Below, piece after piece: positions 9,671 to 19,095 of a DNA stretch of 60,855 nucleotides (positions are counted from its first letter, which is position 1; every line of letters starts with the position of its first letter). This DNA comes from Symbiodinium natans (Eukaryota; Sar; Dinophyceae; Suessiales; Symbiodiniaceae): positions 1 to 60,855 of the forward strand of contig CAJNDS010000842.1 of NCBI GenBank assembly GCA_905221605.1. The letters are read 5' to 3'. The position numbers and the translations under genes are program-made. The notes under the pieces are model-generated. The model saw only the letters and a program-made list of their open reading frames with translations. It did no database searches and was not told where the DNA came from.

Positions 9671-10489
9671 TTGTCATTGTTACCATTACTATGGTTGTCA
9701 TCAATATGGATGATATTCGTATCGCTTTATACCCTAAACCCAAAACCCTAAACCCTAAACCCTAAACCCTAAACCCTAAACCCTCTCAGGAGGGTTAAGG
9801 GTTTAGGTGTTAGGGTGACGGTGATCCCTTGCCGCGATGGGGTTTTGGCTGGTTCAGGGTGTTTTAGTTTTGGGGCTCTCCTTTCTTAAGCTGGCTATGT
9901 CTTTAGGCGTTTGACAACGTTTAGGGTTCAGGGTTTAGGATTTGGGGTTTAGGGTTTGGGATTTAGGGTTTTGGGTTCAGGGTTCAGGGTTCAGGGTTTA
10001 GGTTTAAGATTTTTTCCTGTGCGGCTTGGGAGTCTTTTTTGCCGTTGAGGTCCCAGTGCCACAACCGAACTGGAGGGGCTCCCTAAACCCTAAACCCTGT
10101 AGCTTTGAGGGCGTCAAAGCCAGAACAAGTGAATGCCCTCTTTTCTCGGCAAAACCTATCCATCACCCATGCGCTTACTTTCCCCCTTAACTCTAAACCC
10201 TAAAACCACATGCGCGCACAGGGCGCGCGCGCGCTCACGCAGGCTGCTGTAGAAAGTCCTTGAGGTCCCAGGCCGAAAGGATCGTTATGGAGCGGTGGCC
10301 TTGGGGATTACGTCGGGATCAATGAGATACCTAAGCCAACCCTAAACCCCAAACCCTAAGCCACTATGAGACATCCGCTCCGTCATGGACCTCTCTTCAG
10401 GACCTAACTCGTCATTGTGAACCTAAATCCCACGCCCGAAACCCTAAACCCCAAACCCTACTTCTTGCACGCACGAAGTACCACACCAG

Positions 10490-10558
10490 GCTTCCACGAT
10501 CCAGGCCCGATCCCCGTACACACTGAGTTTTGGGAGTTTGCTCTCAAGCAGGGGATGG
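10490..10558 (+). CDS. Exon
   Basis: Acceptor CACACCAG, reads FHDPGPIPVHTEFWEFALKQ then GM, donor GTTAAGGG. Flanked by CCCTAAA left and TTTAGGG right. Confidence 0.6.
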
Positions 10559-10712
10559 GTTAAGGGTTTGGGAGGTTCAGGGTTTAGGGTCTAGGGTTTG
10601 GGGTCGAGGGTCCAGGGTCTAGGGTCTAAAGTCTAGGGTCAAGGGTCTAGGGTTTAGGGTTTAGGGTTTAGGGTTTAAGGTTTAGGGTTTAGGGTTTAGG
10701 GTGGCTTCGTAG

Positions 10713-10769
10713 ATTCTGAGGAGCTTGATCGATGGCGAGCCGCGAATCCTTTGGGCGTCCAGCTTGCAA
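10713..10769 (+). CDS. Exon
   Basis: Acceptor GGCTTCGTAG, exactly 19 codons reading ILRSLIDGEPRILWASSLQ, donor GTAAAT. Confidence 0.6.
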
Positions 10770-10819
10770 GTAAATCGGAGAGAAGCGGAGCTTGAGGCTT
10801 GAGGTTTATGGTCTACATA

Positions 10820-10906
10820 GGGTTTAGGGTTTAGGGTTTAGGGTTTAGGGTTTAGGGTTTAGGGTTTGGGGTTTAGGGTTTAGGGTTTAGGGTTTAGGGT
10901 TTATAT
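10820..10906 (+). repeat. Interstitial TTTAGGG array
   Basis: About twelve TTTAGGG units between two exons, that is, intronic. Confidence 0.9.
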
Positions 10907-10948
10907 AGGGTTTAGGGACTTTACCTCAACTCCGAGCCCTAATTGCAG

Positions 10949-11008
10949 TGTGTTATGGCCGCCAACAAGAGCTCCTTGGATCACTTGCGGAAGTTGGCGC
11001 CCATGTGG
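10949..11008 (+). CDS. Exon with GA donor
   Basis: Acceptor AATTGCAG, 20 codons reading CVMAANKSSLDHLRKLAPMW, then GATCCC as a GA donor. Confidence 0.55.
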
Positions 11009-11047
11009 GATCCCTGGACCCTACACCCTAAACCCTAACTCCTGCAG

Positions 11048-11069
11048 GTTCTTGGAACTAAGGGCAGAG
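11048..11069 (+). CDS. Micro-exon with GC donor
   Basis: Acceptor CCTGCAG, reads FLELRAE, donor GCTTGGGG. Confidence 0.3.
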
Positions 11070-11174
11070 GCTTGGGGGTTGGGGGTTGGGGGGTTCCTCA
11101 ATTACCGAGGCCCTGCAAGACCCAAGCGAAACAACCCAAGGCCCCCAACCCGAGCCTGGACCTAGACCCCAGAC

Positions 11175-11318
11175 TACTTGGAGGTTCATGGTACGTACTA
11201 ACCAATTCTCACTGCACTCATAACCCACTTCTAGGCCCCTTAAGTGCCCCAATATCGTGATAAGTACAGTTCTAAGTACAGTTATAATTGGTTAATAAGT
11301 AGCATGAACCTACAAGTA
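11175..11318. mobile_element. Family-2 element, full inverted repeats
   Basis: TACTTGGAGGTTCATG at the left and CATGAACCTACAAGTA at the right are near-perfect inverted ends. Internal inverted arms carry ACAGTTATAATTGG. The best preserved copy of the family, 144 bp. Confidence 0.75.
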
Positions 11319-11319
11319 G

Positions 11320-11380
11320 TAGCCCCACCCCACCCCCTCACCGCATGCTGGAGAAGAGCAGCTTGTCGACCGTGGACCCT
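11320..11380 (+). CDS. Exon starting at the end of the element
   Basis: The AG of the element's terminal AAGTAG serves as acceptor. Reads SPTPPPHRMLEKSSLSTVDP. The right flank is a TTTAGGG array. Confidence 0.5.
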
Positions 11381-11399
11381 TAGGGTTTAGGGGTTTAGG

Positions 11400-11496
11400 G
11401 TTTAGGGTTGAGGGTTTAGGGTTTAGGGTTTAGGGTTTAGGGTTTAGGGTTTAGGGTTTAGGGTTTAGGGTTTAGGGTTTAGGGTTTAGGGTTTAG
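11400..11496 (+). repeat. Interstitial TTTAGGG array
   Basis: About 13 units. Confidence 0.9.
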
Positions 11497-11568
11497 TAGG
11501 GTTACCCTGAACCCTAAAACCCTAAACCCTAAGCCCCTCGAGCCTTCCCAACCCCTAAACCCCAAAAG

Positions 11569-11609
11569 CCGCCCGAGGATTTGGTGGGCTCGCAGGCGGG
11601 TCCTCCGCG
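11569..11609 (+). CDS. Exon with GTTTAGGG donor
   Basis: Acceptor CAAAAG, reads PPEDLVGSQAGPP, donor GTTTAGGG. CCCTAAA lies on the left. Confidence 0.45.
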
Positions 11610-11835
11610 GTTTAGGGTTTAGGGTTCAGTGGCTTCGGGTTTTCCAGGCTTTTGCGTTCGGGGGTTTTCTTGTTTTTGTTTGAGGTTTGGGGTTTAAGGG
11701 CTGACCCTATGTTTGACGCAGATCCCGAACCCTAAACCCAAAACCCTTAATCCTATTCCCGTATACAACCCTGTATATACCTTGTATAGTCCCTATATAC
11801 CTAAATACGAGTCCCTCCTTGAGCCCCTTGATAAG

Positions 11836-11952
11836 CCCACCCGGCAAGTCCTGCAGGACTGCCTCCCATTCCTCCGCACACACTGGGCCGCACTGCGATT
11901 CGTGTCGCCGGCCCCCACCAAGCGGGCGGGAAAGGTGCCGCGTCGCGGGTAG
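11836..11952 (+). CDS. Exon with VLQDCL motif
   Basis: Reads PTRQVLQDCLPFLRTHWAAL then RFVSPAP and a basic tail to TAG, with a GTAGTT donor overlapping the stop. A partial family-5 element (GTCCCTCCTT) lies just upstream. The VLQDCL word recurs as ILQDYL in exons at 37654 and 46994. Confidence 0.55.
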   Translation, partial: PTRQVLQDCLPFLRTHWAALRFVSPAPTKRAGKVPRRG

Positions 11953-12087
11953 TTTGAAGTTGAGGGCTGAGGCGTAAGGATGCCCGCTTTCTGTAGGTGG
12001 GCTGAGGGTTTAGGGTTTAGGGTTTAGGGTTTAGGGTTTAGGGTTTGGGGTTTGGGGTTTGGGGTGGTCTTCTGTATCAACCAGCAG

Positions 12088-12147
12088 CAAAACTCTCCAG
12101 TGTGGAGTGCGCATGCGCCTAATGGGGCAGCTAGTTGCTGGATCAAG
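12088..12147 (+). CDS. Exon with GC donor into CCCTAAA
   Basis: Acceptor CCAGCAG, 20 codons reading QNSPVWSAHAPNGAASCWIK, donor GCTAAACCC, so this intron begins with the complementary-strand form of the repeat. Confidence 0.6.
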
Positions 12148-12195
12148 GCTAAACCCTAAACCCTAAACGGCTGTAGCCCATTGTCCCCTTGACAG

Positions 12196-12285
12196 CTGCT
12201 TCACCCAAGCCATGACGTCCTCTGTCGAAAGGACACCCAAAGGGGACTCGATTGTAAAAGAAGGTCGAGCCAAAAAGACCCGAAA
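12196..12285 (+). CDS. Exon
   Basis: Acceptor CTTGACAG, reads CFTQAMTSSVERTPKGDSIV then KEGRAKKT. Lysine-rich, probable GA donor near 12277. Confidence 0.5.
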
Positions 12286-12369
12286 CCCGAAACCCTCAAC
12301 CCTAGCCCTAAACCCCAAACCCTAAACACCTGCTGTATTGGAGTCTAGTTATGGAAGGTATCGCAGCAG

Positions 12370-12440
12370 TGGGAGCTTGACGAGCTGCTTGTCGTGCAGA
12401 CAACCCCACAGCCCAGAAGAAGAGCCCGACGTCCTAGAGC
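12370..12440 (+). CDS. Exon, basic
   Basis: Acceptor CGCAGCAG, reads WELDELLVVQTTPQPRRRAR, donor GTGAGGGTTTAGGG. Confidence 0.55.
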
Positions 12441-12567
12441 GTGAGGGTTTAGGGTTTGGGGTTTGGGGTTTAATTAGGGTTTAGGGTTTAGGGTTTAGGG
12501 TTTCATGGCTTCAGGGTGTAGAGTTTTGGGGGGCTTTAGGGTTTAAGATTTAAGGTTCACGTTTTAG

Positions 12568-12613
12568 TCGCTTTGAGTGGCACCTTTCGGAAGGCAATCC
12601 GCTGCCCCTGCAA
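12568..12613 (+). CDS. Short exon
   Basis: Acceptor CGTTTTAG, reads RFEWHLSEGNPLPLQ. Followed by TGA or a GA donor. Confidence 0.4.
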
Positions 12614-12670
12614 TGATTGGGGTTTTGGGTTGAGGAACCCTAAACCCTAAACCCTAAACCCAGGGCTTAG

Positions 12671-12740
12671 GAGTTTCCATTGAGGAGGGGCCGCATCATC
12701 AGCAAGTCCAGCGGGAAAGCGCTGCAGATCGGCGGGACAG
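12671..12740 (+). CDS. Exon ending at a G-run
   Basis: Acceptor GGGCTTAG, reads EFPLRRGRIISKSSGKALQI then GGTG, and runs into about 20 G. The donor is not identifiable. Confidence 0.45.
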
Positions 12741-12959
12741 GGGGGGGGGGGGGGGGGGGCCGCCTGAACCCATAGACTCCAATACCCTTGAGTTCGTTTA
12801 GCGTTTAGGGCTTAGGGTTTAGGGTTTAGGGTTCAGCATCTCTGATCCAAGCATTCACTAAGGGTGTTTGGCATCACCCCACCCACCCAGAATCCCTTTC
12901 ATTTGGCAACCCTATCTACCATTTCAGTTCTTATTGCTTAAGTCCCCTGAACCCTAAAT

Positions 12960-13412
12960 CCTAGATCCTAAAAGCTCCAGAGAGGCCCCTGAATCGAAAT
13001 CCTAAACGACCCAGAAAGGCCCTTAAACCCTAATGCCTAAGTCCTAAAAGCTGCAGAGAGGGCCCCCCGAACCCCAAATCCTAAATCTTAAGGCCCAGAG
13101 AGGGCCCCAAAGCACCACCGCAGCCCAAATAGCTTTAAAAAAACCCCAAAATGCTTCAAAAAAACCCAAATAGGGGGGAGCCTGGTATTTGCCTGCTCCC
13201 GCAATGAAAAATGCTCATTTTTTTGTACTGAAATCGACGGTTTCGGGGCCCCTCCATTTTACCTCAAAGCACCCCAAACCCCAAAATGCTTCAAAAAGCT
13301 CCCCCAAAATGGGGGAGCCTGGTATTTGCCTGCTCCCTCAATAAAAAATTCTGTTTTTTAGTACCGGAATCGATGGTTTCGGGACCCCTGCATTTTACCC
13401 CAAAGCACCGAA
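12960..13412. repeat. Degenerate repeats and a 137-bp tandem duplication
   Basis: 12960-13110 holds AGAGAGGGCCCC-type copies. From about 13145 two copies of a unit 137 bp apart contain GAGCCTGGTATTTGCCTGCT and GGTTTCGGG. No gene. Confidence 0.7.
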
Positions 13413-13444
13413 TAGCTTGAAAAAGCCCCAAAAGGCTGCTTTAA

Positions 13445-13625
13445 AAAGCCGGATGTCCCGGGGGGGCGTCCCGGCGGGGGGGTCCCGGGATAGTTTCGGG
13501 ACATTTGTTCCGGGAGAGACACGCCGGGACGCCCCAGGACAACCTGTCCCGGAAAACCCCGCGACAACCCGTCCCGGGGGGGGGCCCGGGACAACCCGTC
13601 CCGGGGGGCCCCGGGACAGCCCATA
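13445..13625. repeat. GC-rich palindromic repeat cluster
   Basis: Repeats of GACAACCCGTCCCGGGG with internal TCCCGGGA palindromes. Very high GC. Open frames here are compositional. Confidence 0.7.
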
Positions 13626-13634
13626 TTAGATTAG

Positions 13635-13832
13635 GATTTGGGATTTAGGATTTAGGATTTAGGATTTGGGATTTAGGGATTTAGGGATTTAGGGATTTAG
13701 GGATTTAGGGATTTAGGGATTTAGGGATTTAGGGATTTAGGGATTTAGGGATTTAGGGATTTAGGGATTTAGGGATTTAGGGATTTAGGGATTTAGGGAT
13801 TTAGGGATTTGGGATTTAGGATTTAGGAACCA
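13635..13832 (+). repeat. 8-mer TTTAGGGA array
   Basis: About 20 nearly perfect GGGATTTA units flanked by irregular GGATTTA/GGGATTTA copies. A variant of the telomere-like heptamer with one added A. Confidence 0.9.
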
Positions 13833-13941
13833 TGAAAGTGCAAAATCACCAGACGACCCCATTAAGGTTTCAATATATATAGGTAGAGAGGGTTTAGGGT
13901 TTAGGGTTTAGGGTTTAGGGTTTAGGGTTTAGGGTCCCCAG

Positions 13942-14058
13942 GCCCGGCGCCTGATTCAGTTCCTTGTTGGTTGCGTCTCGGGCTTTGAGTTCCTAATCCC
14001 GTTATTCGGAAAGATAGAGCGCAAGCGCGCAAGGAACTACAAGCATCTGGGCCCACTT
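13942..14058 (+). CDS. Exon ending at a family-10 element
   Basis: Acceptor GTCCCCAG, reads ARRLIQFLVGCVSGFEFLIP then LFGKIERKRARNYKHLGPL. Partly hydrophobic then basic, which might be a membrane segment edge. An inverted-repeat element follows directly. Confidence 0.6.
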
Positions 14059-14060
14059 AA

Positions 14061-14132
14061 CCTACCTTTTTTTTGTAGGTTACCCAAGAAGCCTATAAGG
14101 ATTCTTATAGCAATCACCTACAAAAAGGTAGG
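14061..14132. mobile_element. Family-10 inverted-repeat element
   Basis: CCTACCTTTTTTTTGTAGGT and ACCTACAAAAAGGTAGG are inverted ends. 72 bp, with an inner AAGGATTCTT stem. Confidence 0.6.
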
Positions 14133-14142
14133 TTTTGGGTTC

Positions 14143-14222
14143 TTCTGGTATGCTTGGGCCTTGAAGCTGCCACACAGGAACCCCTTTAAGTCCCAAGTGT
14201 ATCCTTACGTAGGTACATGGCT
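14143..14222. mobile_element. Family-6 element
   Basis: Contains GCTTGGGCCTTGA and CAAGTGTATCC...GTAGGTACATGGCTCC. Related to copies at 37295, 51073 and 52772. Confidence 0.45.
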
Positions 14223-14229
14223 CCTTAGG

Positions 14230-14535
14230 TTAGGGCTTCTGGGATTCATGGTGCCAACTTTGGGGGGCTTTTTTTGGGGGGTTTTAGGTTTTTTTTTTTT
14301 GTGGGGGGGGAAGCTGCGGTCTTTTTGTGCTTTACGGTTTTAGGGTTGTAGGGTTTTGGGGGTTTGAAGGGTTGTAGGGTTTTTGGGGTTTTACGGTTTG
14401 AGGGTTGTAGGATTATGCGGTTTTACGGTTTTAGGGTTGAAAGGTTTTTGGGGTTTTGCGGTTTTATGTTTGACAGGTTTTTGGGGTTTTACGGTTTTAG
14501 GGTTTCAGGGTTTCAGGGTTTTAGGGTTTAGGGTT
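14230..14535. repeat. G/T-rich degenerate heptamer field
   Basis: Loosely related GGGTTTTANGG words. No exon seen. Confidence 0.6.
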
Positions 14536-14756
14536 CCCCTAATCTCGCAACCTCGAACCTTAAACCCTAAACCCCCCATACTTGGAGGTTCATGGGAAGC
14601 TAAGGCTGGGGTTATAAGCAGGGCAGCTGTAGCTAAAACCGGTTAGACCCGTGTTCGGGGGAGGGAGGGGGGGCGGGGCGGTCTAATCCTAAACCCTAAA
14701 CCCTAAACCCTAAACCCTAAACCCTAAACATTCCAAGCTATGGTGTTTATCACCAG

Positions 14757-14815
14757 TTTCTCTGTGTCGCCTAGTCGAGCTGAGATCTGACCCACTTCGA
14801 CAGATGCTACGGACG
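14757..14815 (+). CDS. Exon with GTGAGGGTTTAGGG donor
   Basis: Acceptor ATCACCAG, reads SLCRLVELRSDPLRQMLRT. CCCTAAA left, TTTAGGG right. Confidence 0.6.
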
Positions 14816-14900
14816 GTGAGGGTTTAGGGTTTAGGGTTTAGAGTTTAGGGTTTAGGGTTTAGGGTTTAGGGTTTAGGGTTTCGATGACAGTCACGTGCAG

Positions 14901-15085
14901 GGTCTTTTTCTGGGGGCAGACACAGTCGCGCAGTTCGTCGCAACAAAGGCAGAATGCAGGACCAGGCAGAAAGAACACCCGGATTTGGTCAGAACCGGGG
15001 CGTTACTAGACCCTTCAACATCGACGACGGCCTCGCGATCTCCGCTTTCACCTCGCTTCAGCTCGATCATTGAAGGGGTGTTGAG
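14901..15085 (+). CDS. Exon (61 codons)
   Basis: Acceptor ACGTGCAG, reads GLFLGADTVAQFVATKAECR then a Ser/Thr-rich segment and FSSIIEGVLR. Donor GTTGTAGGGTTTAGGG. The minus strand is also open but lacks an acceptor. Confidence 0.55.
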
Positions 15086-15123
15086 GTTGTAGGGTTTAGG
15101 GATTCCCTACGCCTAAACCCCAG

Positions 15124-15155
15124 AAGAGGTCCAAGAGCTGAGGGTCTGTAGTAAG
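15124..15155 (+). CDS. Micro-exon with GC donor
   Basis: Acceptor CCCAG, reads EVQELRVCSK, donor GCCTGA. Confidence 0.35.
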
Positions 15156-15614
15156 GCCTGACACTAAAGCCCTACTTGAGGATCCCCAAGCTGAGGCGTT
15201 GTAGCTCTGAGCCCTCAAATCCCCTAAGCCCTGGAGACCCTAAACCCTAACCCTAGGGGGGGGGGCTCCAGGGAGTATAGGGGCACTGACATTCCCGTTG
15301 GACTCTTCTCTTCGAAGATCCCTTTAAACCTCAAACCGTCCCTTAGCTTCCTAAACATGCTCCCTCGGAAAGGGGTGAGGGTGGAGGGTTTGGAGGGTTT
15401 ACGGGTCTAGGACGTAGGCGCCATGGAATGAGAGCGAGGGGGGTATAGATTGCCATTGTCCCTACAGGTTTTGGTTTGGTGCCTAGCTAGGCAGTCGAGC
15501 AATCCCTAATACTCCCTACGACCCTAAGGCTAGCTACCCCCTCCCCTGAACCACCCCTAACCCTAAACCCTAAACCCTGAACCCTAAACCCTAAACCCTA
15601 AACCCTAAACCCAC

Positions 15615-15718
15615 CTTGATGACCGTCTGTCCGCCCTTGTGGGAAGGACTGGCGCTGTAGTGCTGGCGAAACCATCCGACTCGGAGAGGCAGCAGTTCGT
15701 GGTCGCGACCCAAGCTTC
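15615..15718. CDS. Exon, strand unresolved
   Basis: Minus: acceptor GAACCCAG, reads RDHELLPLRVGWFRQHYSAS then PSHKGGQTVIK, donor GTGGGTTTAGGG. Plus: RTGAVVLAKPSDSERQQFVV, with no obvious acceptor. The minus reading has the better sites, although neighbours read plus. Confidence 0.45.
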
Positions 15719-15727
15719 CTGGGTTCA

Positions 15728-15822
15728 GGGTTTAGAGGGTTTAGGGTTTAGGGTTTAGGGTTTAGGGTTTAGGGTTTAGGGTTTAGGGTTTAGGGTTTAG
15801 GGTTTAGGGTTTAGGGTTTAGG
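15728..15822 (+). repeat. Interstitial TTTAGGG array ending in an acceptor
   Basis: Thirteen units. The final TTTAG appears to serve as the AG acceptor of the next exon. Confidence 0.85.
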
Positions 15823-15852
15823 AAAGGCTGTTTGCGAGGACTCCCGACAGTC
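15822..15852 (+). CDS. Short exon with telomeric acceptor
   Basis: Follows GGGTTTAG, reads ERLFARTPDS, then enters a family-4 element. Confidence 0.4.
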
Positions 15853-15942
15853 TAGGGCCCAGAGTAGGCCCTCATTCCCTTTTTGGGGCCCTTTAACCCG
15901 AAAAGGGTACCCTTTTCAGCCCTAGGTTCCCTTCTGGCCTAG
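15852..15942. mobile_element. Family-4 element
   Basis: CTAGGGCCCAGAGTAGGCCC to CCTAGGTTCCCTTCTGGCCT. The core is GGGCCCTTTAACCCGAAAAGG. Confidence 0.55.
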
Positions 15943-15965
15943 AACCCCGAAAACCCTAAATAGAC

Positions 15966-16076
15966 ATGACATCCAAGACGTTCCCCTTTATTGCTCCTGT
16001 TTGGGGCGAGGGGTTGGGGAGGGGTTACTCTACCCTGCCAATTGAAGACGAAATCCATTTAGGGCTCCCTGCCTGA
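15966..16076 (+). CDS. Small ORF or exon (36 aa)
   Basis: ATG to TGA: MTSKTFPFIAPVWGEGLGRG and further residues. It could instead be an exon joined to 15822-15852 across the element in another frame (ending VGEGLLYPAN). Unresolved. Confidence 0.35.
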   Translation: MTSKTFPFIAPVWGEGLGRGYSTLPIEDEIHLGLPA

Positions 16077-16250
16077 ACCTCAAACCTTGAATTACCCCAA
16101 ACCCCAAACCCCAAACCCTAAACCCCCAAACCCTAAACCCTAAACCCTGAACCCTAACCCCTAAGCCCCAATCATTCTGGTGGTCCATCCTTCTCAGTAC
16201 CCTTTAATCTTCAAAGCCCTAAACCCTAAACCCTAAACACTCCGGCCGAG

Positions 16251-16311
16251 ATTAGCGGCGGCTACGTCCAGAACGTGGAGTCCATGCTTTGCCTCGAGGT
16301 GAAAGAAGGCC
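16251..16311 (+). CDS. Exon with GTTTAGGG donor
   Basis: Acceptor CGGCCGAG, reads ISGGYVQNVESMLCLEVKEG. CCCTAAA left, TTTAGGG right. Confidence 0.6.
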
Positions 16312-16319
16312 GTTTAGGG

Positions 16320-16530
16320 TTTAGGGTTTAGGGTTTAGGGTTTGGGGTTTGGGGTTTGGAGGGTTTAGGGTTTAGGGTTAGGGGTTCAGGGTTCAGGGTT
16401 CAGGGTTTAGGGTTTGGGTTCAGGGTTTAGGGTTTAGGGTTTGGGGTTTGGGGGTTTAGGGGTTTAGGGGTTTAGGGGTTTAGGGGTTTAGGGGTTTAGG
16501 GGTTAGGGGGGCAGAGGTTAGGGGGTTTAG
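16320..16530 (+). repeat. Degenerate TTTAGGG field
   Basis: Mixed TTTAGGG, TTTGGGG, TTCAGGG and GGGGTTTA units. Confidence 0.85.
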
Positions 16531-16689
16531 GTTTAGGATGTCCGGCAGCCTCCTATTCCCCTTGAAGGTTTCGCCCCCTTGCAACGAAGGCCTGCAAACA
16601 ACAGGGCACTCTGTGCTTTGGGGAGGTAGAAGGCCAGTAGGGTTCAGGCTCCAATCTCGGGGCTCAGAGCTTAGGGTTTATGTCTTCGG

Positions 16690-16830
16690 GGGTTTAGGGT
16701 TTAGGGTTTAGGGTCTAGGGTTTAGGGTTTAGGGTTTAGGGCTTAGGGTTAGGGTTTAGGGCTTAGGGCTTAGGGTTTAGGGTTTAGGGTTTAGGGTTTA
16801 GGGTTTAGGGTTTAGGGTTTAGGGTTTAGG
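16690..16830 (+). repeat. Interstitial TTTAGGG array
   Basis: Around 18 units, with TCTAGGG and CTTAGGG variants. Confidence 0.9.
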
Positions 16831-17087
16831 GCAACCCTAGACCCTCAACCCTAAACTTAGAAACCTGGAGAGCCCGTTGTCTCTACCACCACATCATAGT
16901 TGCCATCACTTGCACGCCCTGTCGCTCACGCCCCCCGACTCCACTCCCCAATCCGAAAGCCCCTTAAGGGTTAGGGTTTGTATACAGGGTTTAGGGTGCT
17001 TATACTCGCAACCCTATAGGGTTGAGGCTTTAGGGTTTAGGGTTAACGGGAACACCCTACCCAGGACCTTCTAAAAAGTTTTTTTCC

Positions 17088-17151
17088 TACAGTTTTATGG
17101 GGGTACACCTACTATTTAATTTACGGGGTAGTTACTGCTAAACTGTAGGTA
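17088..17151. mobile_element. Short hairpin element
   Basis: CCTACAGTTTTATGGGGGTA and AAACTGTAGG form inverted ends about 63 bp apart. Confidence 0.45.
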
Positions 17152-17164
17152 GGAATAGAGTAAT

Positions 17165-17397
17165 CCCAACCCCAAACTAGCACGTCCATGTTACAAGTGC
17201 GTGTGAATGGCCAGAGCATCCATGCCACGATGATGACGTCTATGTTACCTAATTGGTCCCAGAAACTGGTCACAAAGTCATGACCCGATTTAGCTTCCAG
17301 GATGCGACCGCTGGGGTTGGTCAAACGATACGATTTCGCTGCGCCTGCCACGCTTTCCTACATTGACCTGACCCCGTTCTCTAGCAGGTTTTGTTTT
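17165..17397. CDS. Coding segment, strand unresolved
   Basis: Plus: LQVRVNGQSIHATMMTSMLP..., one in-frame TGA near 17280, then, after acceptor GCTTCCAG (17300), MRPLGLVKRYDFAAPATLSY and donor GTTTTG at 17398. Minus: an uninterrupted frame with SYRLTNPSGRILEAKSGHDF, acceptor AATGTAG near 17359. Both look protein-like. Confidence 0.4.
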
Positions 17398-17508
17398 GCG
17401 GGGTAGGCTGTTTTAGCGCCGCGCGCCTGTCTGTAGGGTTAGGGGAGGGACGCATTCGAAATGTGAGGTTTAAGGTTGCGCGTCTACATAGATTCCCATA
17501 AATCTAGT

Positions 17509-17625
17509 TACTTGGAGGTCCATGGGTAGTTATAAGTAGGCTTACAAGTACCCTGAGTTGGGCTATGAGTACATACAACCCCACTTACAACTACCCATGA
17601 ACCCTAAACCCTGAACCACTAAGTA
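17509..17625. mobile_element. Family-2 element with CCCTAAACC in its terminal repeat
   Basis: Left TACTTGGAGGTCCATGGG. Right CCCATGAACC, then CTAAACCCTGAACC, then ACTAAGTA. The expected right end is split by a telomere-like insert. Confidence 0.6.
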
Positions 17626-17642
17626 GAGTAACTCCTCGCCAG

Positions 17643-17695
17643 GCCGGATCATAGCAGAGGAGGTGCGGAGTAGAGACTTGGATAGAAGAGCGCAG
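17643..17695 (+). CDS. Exon
   Basis: Acceptor CTCGCCAG, reads RIIAEEVRSRDLDRRAQ, donor GTTTGGGG. Confidence 0.5.
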
Positions 17696-17836
17696 GTTTG
17701 GGGTTGAGGGTTTAGGGTTTAGGGTTTAGGGTTTAGGGTTTAGGGAACATCCTTCATCAACATGAAGGTTATCATGATCGTTATTATTCGTAGCAGTACA
17801 ATTACAGTACTCTTATAGTACTTGCTATTATCTCAG

Positions 17837-17914
17837 GCAGATTTCTTAGTTCAAGGGTATTGGGCTGTTCTCTACTGATGGAACGCAGAAGCCCGAAGCA
17901 CTTGCAGTCAACCG
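17837..17914 (+). CDS. Exon with GC donor
   Basis: Acceptor TATCTCAG, reads RFLSSRVLGCSLLMERRSPK then HLQST, donor GCTTGGGG. Confidence 0.5.
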
Positions 17915-17981
17915 GCTTGGGGTTCAGGATTCAAGGCAATCCATGCTACCTCTCTGGGTGGTACTTTGTGATAAGTTGCAG

Positions 17982-18050
17982 TGCCCGATTTTCGCGGCAA
18001 CCTTTTCAGACATACTCTTCAACGGTGTTTCAGCACGACTGAGTCTTTAA
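17982..18050 (+). CDS. Possible terminal exon
   Basis: Acceptor AGTTGCAG, 22 codons reading CPIFAATFSDILFNGVSARL then SL and TAA. May end the gene of the preceding exons. Confidence 0.5.
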   Translation, partial: CPIFAATFSDILFNGVSARLSL

Positions 18051-18889
18051 ACCCTTCGAATCCCGGAACCCCAGCCCCTAAAACCAACGGACAGACAGAC
18101 AGAGACAGACAGACAGACAGGCAAACCTAGTCCCTAAACCACACCACCACAAACTCCAAACCCTCATAGGCCCAAAACCTAAATTTAACCCTTCAACCTT
18201 GAAAGGGGGGTACAGTACCTCAGACCCCCAAACGCCCCCAAACCCGAAACTCCTAAACTAGGACCCAGAGTAGGCCTTTATTCACTTTTTTTTGAGGTCT
18301 AGGTTCCCTTGAAAGCCCCTTTTTAAGCCAACAAGGGCATCCTACTCGTGGGCCGAGCCCTAAACCCTAAACCCTAAACCACCCCTATGCCCAAGTACCC
18401 GGTAAGATACCCTTTGAACCCCCATCGATTTACACTTCTACGTCCTTGTTAAGGGGCATAAACCCCAAAGCCCCTATAATCCCTAAATACCCCATGAAGG
18501 AAACCCTAAATCCTAAACCCCAAACCCTACACTTCAAGCCTTTTTAAGGGGGGCATCAGCCCCAAACCCCCTATAATCCCTAAACCACCATGAAGAGAAT
18601 GGCCCAGCAGGCTAGGGTTTAGGGTTTAGGGTTTAGGGTTTAGGGTTTAGGGTTTAGGGTTTAGGGTTTAGGGTTTAGGGCTTAGGGTTTAGGGTTTAGG
18701 GTCTAGGGTCTAGGGTCTAGGGTCTTAGGTTTAGGGTTTCGGGTGTGGGGTTTAGGGCATAAGCCCAAAATCAACCAATGTCCGACATACAAGGCTTCGA
18801 GGCCTCAACCCCGAAGCACCGAAGCCCCAAGCCCTAAACCCTAAACTTTAAACCCTAAACTTGTTTGGGCCATTTTTTCCCTGACTCAG
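18051..18889. other. Repeat region with GACA microsatellite and family-4 copy
   Basis: (GACA)n at about 18089-18120. A family-4 element at 18258-18354 (CTAGGACCCAGAGTAGGCC to CCTACTCGTGGGCC). A duplicated GGGGCATNANCCCCAAA segment at 18430-18600 and a TTTAGGG array at 18613-18680. No exon supported except a possible short one near 18792. Confidence 0.55.
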
Positions 18890-18943
18890 GCCAGTCGCAG
18901 CAGTGGCGCTTTGATGAATCTACAGGCCCACACCCCGCCCTAG
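18890..18943 (+). CDS. Short exon
   Basis: Acceptor TGACTCAG, reads ASRSSGALMNLQAHTPP and stop. CCCTAAA repeats follow. Confidence 0.4.
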   Translation, partial: ASRSSGALMNLQAHTPP

Positions 18944-19095
18944 GCGGCCCACAAATCACCCTAAACCCTAAACCCTAAACCCTGAACCCTCAACCCTAAA
19001 CCCTACACCCTAAACCCTAACCCTAAACCCTAAATCTACGGCCTAGGTTCGGTTTTAAGTTTTTAAGGCTTATAGGGTGAACAGAACCGTCAAGC

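Noticed and set aside
13358-13629. ORFs of 70-88 codons on both strands
   Set aside because: Arise from the GC-rich palindromic repeat; low complexity.
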